Assembly: GCA_036583965.1 (NCBI GenBank)
Contig: JAZBQD010000025.1
Span: 12,540,300 to 12,604,299, forward strand
Direction: 5' to 3'
DNA length: 64,000 nucleotides
Source: Prunella strophiata
Taxonomy: Eukaryota; Chordata; Aves; Passeriformes; Prunellidae
The stretch's first letter is position 1, and every line of letters begins with the position of its first letter. The notes below the pieces were generated by a model. The model was given only the letters and a program-made list of their open reading frames with translations, ran no database searches and had not been told where the DNA came from. Of the stretch, positions 52,801 through 61,800 are shown one piece after another. The translations under genes and the position numbers were made by a program.

Positions 52801-55800
52801 TCGGTGCCCACCTTTGTTGTCGTGCCAGATGCGGATGCGCCAGACGCTGCCCAGGCTGCGCTCCGTGGCGATCTGGAACACGTCCAGGCTGTTGCGGTGG
52901 AAGGCATTGTCCCCATCCAGGTGCCTGTGGCCACTTTTGTTGTCCACCCCGTACAGGGCGATGCCCACAGTGGGCCGTGGTACCTGCAGGGAAGGGAGGG
53001 GCTCCCTGAGGAAGCCCACCCGAGGTGCAGCTGCTCCCCAGCCCTGCCTGTGACAGCTCTGTCTACAAACCCAGCCCACGAAGAGAAGCCACAGTTTGTG
53101 CCTGCCTGCTGTTGGGAAGGATTTGGAACAAAGTGGTGGATCCTGGAGGACAGCAAAAGGAGCCATCCAAAGGGCCAGTTGGGCACAAGAGGGTCAGAAG
53201 TAAGGAACAATCTCTGCCTCTGAAACCACAGCCCAGTCACAGGAAAGCAGGATGGGGGAATTTCTCTCCTGGGTGGTTCCTTCCAGCAGCTTTCTTGTCC
53301 CACCACAACAGTCAGTGGTGGAGCAGCCTGGGCTAGTGGAAGGTGTCCCTGCCTATGTCAGGAGTTTGGAACCAGAAGGCTTTTGAGCAACCCTCCAACC
53401 CAAACCATTCTCTTGCCCTGCCCCACCATCACACAATAAAATCTGGCAATGCTGTGGGAAACCCTGGCCTGAAGCTCAGCTCTGGGCCCCGCGGGGAGCA
53501 CTCAGAGCGTGACGTGCTGAGGTGGGACCTCAGGTGAGCTGCAGGTGTCCCCCAGGGAAGCAGGCAGGGGAGCAGGCAGTGGGCTCACCTGATCCTCGGC
53601 CCCAGCCCGTTTTCACCAGGATCTCGTATTTGTACATGCCGTTCTTGCCGCAGAAGGGGATCACCCCCACGCGGTTCATGTCGATCACGTCCAGCTTGTG
53701 CACGATCAGCGCGGCCACCGAGTAGGTGACAAAGCACACGGCACACGTCAGCAGCACGATGTAGTTCAGCCCCGGGCCTGCAGCCTGGAGAAGAGAAAAG
53801 TGTTGAAAGGCAACCCCGGGAGGATCCCGTTCCCATTCCCTGCCTCCTTCCTGGCCATGGCCCCGCTCACAGCCGTGGCCCCGCAGAGCCGGCAGCAGCA
53901 GCTGCCAGGAGCTCCCTGCTCCTGCTCACGTCACAGGGACACAGCCAGAAGAGCTGGATGCCCCTGGGAAGCAGGGAGCAGCTGGCAGGTGCAGCTCCCT
54001 GGGATCAAACAGTGCTGGGTGACAGCTGGGAGGAACCTTTGGCATCTCCCTAGGAGGGCAACACAGTGCGAGGTGTCCAGGCCAGGGACTAAAGCCATCT
54101 GCAAAGGTCTGTTTCCAGCCAGGATTCCCAACCAGGGGACACAGCTTCCCCTGAGCTGTGCCCATCTGCACCTCCCTAAGGCTCCCAGATGCCTGTGCTG
54201 GTGCCAGCTTGGACATGAAACCAATAGGAGCCTATGGCTTTGCTGTAGGTGACAACAACCTGTTCTATGTGTGACAGCACTGCACAGCCTCTGCGTTGTT
54301 GTACTCACAGGAAAGATGAACTGGACAGAGTTTGGGGGCACAAACAGGCTGGCCCCAAAGGCTGTGAGGTGCTGGGTCAAGCACACGGCCTGGTCTGGCC
54401 TGGTCTCCTCCAGGGGGACAATTCCTTCTGTCTTCCAGCGCTTCTCCTGCTCGCTGAAGTACTGGCACAGGGACGTGTACAGCCCCAGGGTCACCTCCAC
54501 TGCCGACCAGCTGAAGTGGTTGGTGATGTTCAGGTAGTATTTCTGGATGGGGTCATCCGTTCTGGAGAAGGGAAAGAGCAAGGAGATGACTCCCCTGCCT
54601 CCTGAAGGGACACCAGCCCCATTCTGGTGGAGGTGTGCCCATGGAAAGATTCCAGCCACAGGGGCAGGGATGCACTCAGAAAGGAGGAAAAGCCCAGTGA
54701 ACATGGTGTAATTCACACCCTTTGCCTGTGCAGGGGCTTCACAGACCACCTGAGCACCCCTCACACACATCCACAGCACAGCCTGAGGGTGACAGGGACT
54801 ACCAGGGAGGCTTCTTTTACCTGGGTGAGGTGAAGAAGGTGTAGAGCTTGTGGTCACTTCCAGCCAGGGCATCCAGGCTGATTCTCTTGGAGGCAGAGCA
54901 GTTGTGCTCGTTGGGCTCGGGCTCATGATGGAGATAGGCCATGATGAAGGGCTCGGGCTCACTGGCCAGGTAATGCTCTGTGGGGAGAAGAAGGAACAGA
55001 AAGGGCTTTAAAAACCCCTGCAGGCTCAACCACAGGTCTGCTGCCAGCACTGGGGCTCAAGGAAGATAGAATGCAGAGAGTTGTGGGAGATGCTTCTCCA
55101 GACTGTCCTCCCTCCGTGTGCACCTCAGAGGATCCCTGAGAACTGGATACCACTGGGCCTGCCTGGGAGAGGGACTGGGCAATGCCTTATAGGGTTAATG
55201 TAGCTCAACAGAAGGGCTGGGAAAAGCAAAAGGCTTCTCAGGGCCAGAATCCACAAGCAAGGATGACACTGGGCATGGAGAATGTCCAGCACAGCAGGAA
55301 CCTTGACCATGCAGTGTGGAACCTGCTGCTGCCACCCAGCATCCCTTCCCACACCGGTTATCCCTCACACCCAGCCCTCCTCTCCCACAGGAAGGACTAA
55401 CAAGAGATGGATTTGTCTGCCCTACCATTGAGGACTCTGTAGGTGAGCTGAAAGTGCAGTCCTGCTTCCCTGTTGTTGCTCTCCATGATCACAATCAGGT
55501 TCACAGACGTTCTTGCCTCGATGACCTCAGTGCCAGCCACCAGATTTTCGGGCTCTGTGCTGTTTGAGACCATCACAGTGATGGCTTTTTCAGAGTCCAG
55601 GCTCCCGATGGGGATCTGCACCCCGTTGTGTGTCTGGAACTCCATGGAGGCCACCTTGGTGGACACGGTGTAGTTGCTGATGTAGCCAAAAGGGAAGGGA
55701 TTGGAGTCCACTTGGAACATGACTTGGATGACGTCCGTCAGGTTGGAAAGGGTGGAGTTGAAGGCCTGAGGGATGGAGAACTGGCAGTTTGGTGTGTTTT

Positions 55801-58800
55801 CGTAGCAAAGCAAGTTAAAGGGGTCAGACCTCTTGCCTGTGGCCTTAATTTCTCCTCCCACCAGCTCGAGGGGCTCTTCGTTGAGCACCCGGGATTTCAT
55901 GAGGATTCGCATCAGGCTGGAAGACAGGTTGTAGGCTTTGGGAGCCAGCAGCAAATTGTGGGAATCAGCAAGCAGCTCCTGGGGCTTGGATTCTTGTGAA
56001 ACTGTATTGACAAGGTGGATTAGGTCACCTGCCAGGAGAGAAAGAAGAGGAAGTGGTAAATAGCCTGGATAACTGCTATAGTCAGGAGAGCACCTGACAC
56101 CTTCCCAAAGCAATCAGACAAGGTTTTCCTTGCTGTCTTCTCACTGTTCCTCTGCACATGACCTTCCCCACTGGAGTGTTCATAGCCCAGAGCTAAAAGC
56201 AAAGCTGTCAGCAGTTCCTGCAGCCTCTCTAATCTACCAGGTTTGGTGAGGAATACTTAATCACCACACACTTGATTTCCCTCCTGCGTAGTGAAGAGAA
56301 CCACAGCTCAGGAAACAGGGAGGGAATGGATAAAACAAACATATGTTCCCAAGCTTTTGCACTATAAAGTGCACAACACTCAGAAAGGAGTGCAGAGGTA
56401 ACAAGGGGTGCAGAGAAGGTGTCTCTGCTTCCCCCCAGGTCACCCAGGTGGGAATTTCCACACAGTGCTCCCAGATGCCCCAGTGAGGTTTGACAGCCTC
56501 CTTGGACTCCAACCAGAAGACAAGCATCTGGAAGCCATAGCTGTTACTCATTGTTTACTAAAGAGAGAATCCCCTGGAGTATCAGTGAGCTTATTAGGAG
56601 TATTAGTGAGTTATATTAACAACTCTCAGATGTAAATGTCCACAGAGCAGCTGCCAAAGCCAGGCCAACCCTGGGAAAACTGCAGGGACAAGAGAGGGCT
56701 GGGATGCCACACTCCAAATGGCAGATGCAGCTTCCTAAAAATTTGGGCCAAAGCCCAAATGGCAGAGCAGGGAGCCTGAAAGCTCCCCTCAGCCTGCTCC
56801 TGCCCCTGAGCCTGTCCCCTGTCCCCACCCAGAGGACAAGGGTCACCTGTGATGTTGAGGATGTTGTCGGCGATGCCGGTCGGTGTCACCGTGCCCTGGG
56901 TGGTCTCCCCCTGCAGAATGGTCATCATGGTCTCCAGCTTGTTCAGGGTCCTTGTCAGGCATGACTTGCACACCAGCTCCTTGCTCACCACCTGCAAAGG
57001 GACCAGGGTCTGACAGAGCAGGAACAGCCCAGGGAAAGCCCAGCTGGCTCTGTCCTCAGGAGACCTTTTCCCTCTGAAAGTGCCCCTGGGGAGGGGCCAG
57101 CAGAGGCTGCCCTGCTCACACTGAGAGTGGCCAGAAGCTGTTGGTGGCTCCAAGACTCTTCCATCTGCCTCCCATGACATTCCAAAGTGCCAGGGTACAG
57201 GCAGGCAGAGGATGCCTGGCAGAGGATGCTTTTGGGTTGGAAAGAGGAATAAAGGGAGGAAATTGTTGCCCAGAGAAGCTGTGGCTGCTCCATCCCTGGA
57301 ATTGTTCAAGGCCAGGTTGGACAGGGCTTGGAGCAACCTGATCCTTCCAACCCAAGCCATTCCAGGATTCTGTGATTCTAAGCTCATGTTCCCTGGTGTG
57401 CACTCCTAAGGACCAGGCACACCTCCCCTCTGGGACCACACACAGCAACCAAGCAGGAAGAGCTGGATGGGATTCCTCCATCCACTCCACGACCTCCAGT
57501 GGAAGCAGGATTTAGCCCCAACTAAATCCACTTCAGTGTCCAAATCCTCCTGAAGGCTGTGGGAGGAATCCTGCCACTCAGGCATGATGGATGTCCCTCC
57601 CTCTGCTCCCAGATGTGTCCAAGAAACAGAATGTTCCAGCCATGGCCTGGAGCTTCCCCGCACTCTCCAGGGCTGGATGGGAGGGACTGAGGAACACATG
57701 GAAGCTGTTACAACCCCCTTCCTCGCTCTTATTCATCTTTTTTTCTTTTAATCATCACAGGATTCAGCCGTGATTCACCATATGTTTTGGTGAAGAATCA
57801 AAACAGCATCTGCAGGTCTTGAATTCCCCCTTTTCTGCTTTATTTGTAAGCTCTGAGAAGCCAGGACAGACTGTGTGAATCCGAGTCAGGAATCAGGGAG
57901 GTGGGGAAGACACTGGGTTATGGGGAGGAACCACCCAAGGGCAGCTCCTACTTAGGGAGGAGAATTGACCAAGAAGTCCAAGATTCTTTTTTTATCTCTC
58001 CAGGAGAAACTAATTCTGATTTTTCCTCTCCCTTGTAGGTAAAATCAAAAATGTACCAGCCCTGATAGACACTTGTGCAGGAAAGGAATGTGTGAACTCC
58101 ACTTGTCTCAGCCACTTGGGAATTTCTGGAGTACTGTTTTCCTAAGCTTTTCATTCCAGCCCAGAGCACAAAGTAATCCTGGAATGTCAGCTTTCCCCAT
58201 GGAATAAAAATTCTATTTCTAGACCTAAGCTCCCACAGCAAAATCAAGTCACGAGGCAGGAGGAGGTGGGAGAGACAGAAACAAACTGCTCCAGCATGGA
58301 ATGGGATGTGCTCAACCCCAAACCCCTAGGCAGAGGGGAACAGAAAGAAGGGATTTTTGAGGTTTGCAGGCTCAGAAGCAGGGAAGGGAGCAGCTCAGGA
58401 CTCTGTGGGTGGGGTGCAGTGCCTGCCCACCACTGACCTGGCTGCAGGGGAAGCACAGCCAGGGCCAAGGAACCTGACCAGTCCCCACAGCAAAGATTAG
58501 GGAGGCAGGGAGGGAGGAGGAGCCAGAGCAGGCTGGCTGAGCACCAAAGCACAAGTGCATTACCTAGCTGTGCTCTCTTCCCTCCTAAATCCACAGGCAC
58601 CAGCCCCAGCATTGGGAATGGGGACTGCACACTGCCAGGATCTCAGTGCTTCCAGTGAGCAGCAAAGCAAAGCAGAGAGGGGTTTCTCATCTTGGAACAG
58701 GGCCTGGGAGGAGCATCAGACCTGGGCACTGGCCCCTGGCCCAAAGCAGCTCTACTTGTGTTACTCCTGATGGGAGCCCAGCCTGTCCTCACAGATTCTG

Positions 58801-61800
58801 TGACTCCCCCAGTAATTTATTCCAATAGTTTCTGGAGCTCCTCTGCTCTGGAGAGCTGGGGGATGTCCAGCTTGGAAAAGACAAGGCTCTAAGGAGACTT
58901 CAGAGTCCCTTCTAGTGCCTCAAGGCTCCAGGAGAGCTGGAGAGGGACTTGGGACAAGGGATGGAAGGACAGGACAATGGGAAATGGCTTTAAGCTGAAA
59001 GAGGGTAGATGAGGTTGGATATTGGGAAGGAATTGTTCCCTGTGAGGGTGGCACAGGGTGCCCAGAGCAGCTGGGGCTGCCCCTGGATCCCTGGCAGTGC
59101 CCAAGGCCAGGCTGGACAGGGCTTGGAGCAGCCTGGGACAGTGGAAGGTGTCCCTGCCCATGGCAGGGGATGGAACTGAATGAGCTTTAGATCCTTCCAA
59201 TCCAAACCATTCCATGGTTCTCCAATTCTCCAGCCTGTGGAGGCCTCTCCTGCAGCTGCCAAGCAGGGCAGGCACCAGAGGAGCAGCACAGAGCTGCCAG
59301 GGGCAGAGCTGGCAGCCCCCAGGACGTCACCACAGAAACCCTGACGGGGTGGACAGTGACTCCTGCCCTCTGTGTGTGCAGAGAGCCAGGCCAGCAGAGC
59401 AAGCAGTGAGGAGCTGCAGGCTCAGAGGTGGGGCCATACCGTGCACTGTGCCAGGGCAGCTGAGATCTGCTGGATGTCATCCACCGTGTTCACCTTCAGC
59501 GAGTTCAGCGTCTCCGTGATGTTGTTGCGGGTCCAGGTGCGCAGCTCCAGCTCCTGCCCAGCCTCGGGCTCCAGCAGCACGGATCGCTCGTACTGGGGTG
59601 GAAAACAAAACACGGGGAGCTGAGGAAGGTGGAGTGAGAATAACAGAGGTTTCAGAGGCTGCTGAGCTGAGCTGGAGTCACCCGTTCCCTGCACTCCACA
59701 TCTCCTGCCTCTGCTTCTCCCCAGAGGGATCTAATGAGCTGGTTTTCCAGCAGAACTTCCTCAGTGTCACTTCTGCTCTCCAAGCAATTATCTTAACAGC
59801 CTGGCACTCAGCAGCTAACTGGTACCTGGAGTGTAGTCCTTATCCAGCTAAGCAAGGTGCCTGTGCCCAGGGGGATCATCCCTGCCTGGCTTCCAGGTGT
59901 GCAGCAGCCTCTTCCTGGGCAGGGAAACAGGAATATAGCCCCGAATTCCTGCCCTGCCTATAGAGATCATTGTACAAAATCTGGCCCAAAAATTCTCCTG
60001 TTGACTGCAAGGACTTCTGGAAGCCCTTTTTGGGCAGAATGAGCTGTGTTACCTCATTTAAGATGGTGATGAGCGCCAGGGAGTACTCAATGACCTGCTG
60101 AGGGTCCCCTTGTTTCACCAAGCCCTGGAGCACGGTGTCAGTCTGATTGTAGAGCCAGTGGGAGAGGCTGGGGAAGCCCTCGGGGAGGCCGATTTCCATG
60201 GAGCTGCAAGGAGAGAGGGATTTGGGTGAAGTGCAGGCTGGGCTGGGAAGGGACAGGAGGGGAGGCAGGTGGGTGACCCACAAAGGCAGCACTGCTGCTG
60301 CTGCCCCAGGTGCCCCATCTGCATGAGAAACACCACAGACCTGCAGCCTGGCTCCTCACTGACTCCATGATCCCAGGAGTCTTTTCCCACTGAACAAACC
60401 CACTGATTCTATGAAAGCAGTGAACTCCTGGGAAAACCTCCCCCTCACGCAACCATCCACAAAGCCTGGAATTCTCTGTGTGCACTTCTGCTGAGCCTCC
60501 CCTCCCTTTCCTGCCAACAGCCTCTTCCAGGAGGCAATCCCAGCACCCAGGATCAGGACAGGGACCCGCCACGCGCCCGGGACCGGCGAGCTGAGGCTGG
60601 GCACGGGGCTGAGGGCCAGCCCAGCCTGCAGGTGGCCTCTTACCGGTTGATGGCCACCACGGTGGCTCCCAGCTGGTCCTGCACCAGCACGGCCACGGAC
60701 ACCTGGAAGCCGCTCTCGCGGAAGCCGGGCGGCAGGAAGGCGCCGTGCTCGGCGCGGCTGCCCTTGTACACGCAGAACTCGTGGAAGTGGCCGGGCCGGT
60801 GGCGCGCGGCCAGCAGCATGAACACCAGCGGCCCCTCCGCGTCCTCCGTGTCCCGCCAGCCTGCAAGGGAACCCAGCGGGCTCTGACATCTGGGGAGATG
60901 CAGATGCCAGCCCAGAGGAGCTGGCACTGTCCCCTGCCCTCTCCTGGGAGTCCCATCCTGCTCAGCCCTGCGGCATGGATGGGGTTTGGAGCAAGCTGGA
61001 CTAGTGGGAGGTGTCCCTGGGAAGGGACAAGATGGGCTTTAAAGATCATTCCAAACCATTCCAGGATTCTCTGATGGTTCTATGGCCCTGCCCTTGCTGC
61101 TGTCCCAGCAAGGGTCCCCTGCTGTGGCAGACTGTCCCCAGAATGAGGACAGCTCAAGGACTCCATCAGGCTGGATAGGTGCCTTTGTTCTCTCTGAGTT
61201 TTTGTGATGTTTAGGGGTTTCTCCTTGGGTGTGTGGTTTCTGTAACATTTAAAGGGATTATGAAAAATTCATGATCAAAATAAAAAAGGGGAATAACTCT
61301 GCTGGGACTGGGAACAGCACTGACAAAAGCCACAGCTTCTGTACAAGCCCTGCAAAGCCTGCTTTGAGACAGAGGCTCAGCCCTCTGGCAGTTCAGCATC
61401 TCAGGAACAACTGGGTCCAGGATAAAATCTGCACAAAGGTTTCCCCAGAGCTCCCAGGAATTATGAGGAGTTTCATGGGAGCTGGGCAGTTGGGAAATTC
61501 ACTGTGTGTTTGCCAGTGAGTCCCCAGTGAAGGTGCCTGGCACTGCCACTGTGTCCTGTGTCTGTCACCTCAGCTTAAAAACAACCACTAAGAGCTGAAA
61601 TTCCCACCATTCCTAAGAGGAATTGATTCCAGCATTACTCTGGATAGCTCAAAATATACCAAAGTTAGAACTCCATGAGCCTGAACACGTTTCTGCTGCT
61701 CCCCCAGTCTGGTGCCCAGCCCCCTGGCAGCAGCAGGGTTCATCCCCTCCCAGCGTGGCTTCCCGGCACTGTGCACAAACAGCTCTAATCTCCACCACTG

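Noticed and set aside
53931..54962. 343-codon minus-strand frame around PKD1 exon 25
   Set aside because: Only 54309-54561 is exon. The flanks are introns 24 and 25, read by chance.
60138..61049. 303-codon minus-strand frame spanning PKD1 exon 19
   Set aside because: It is out of frame or reads through introns. Only the exon 19 segment 60644-60860 is conserved.
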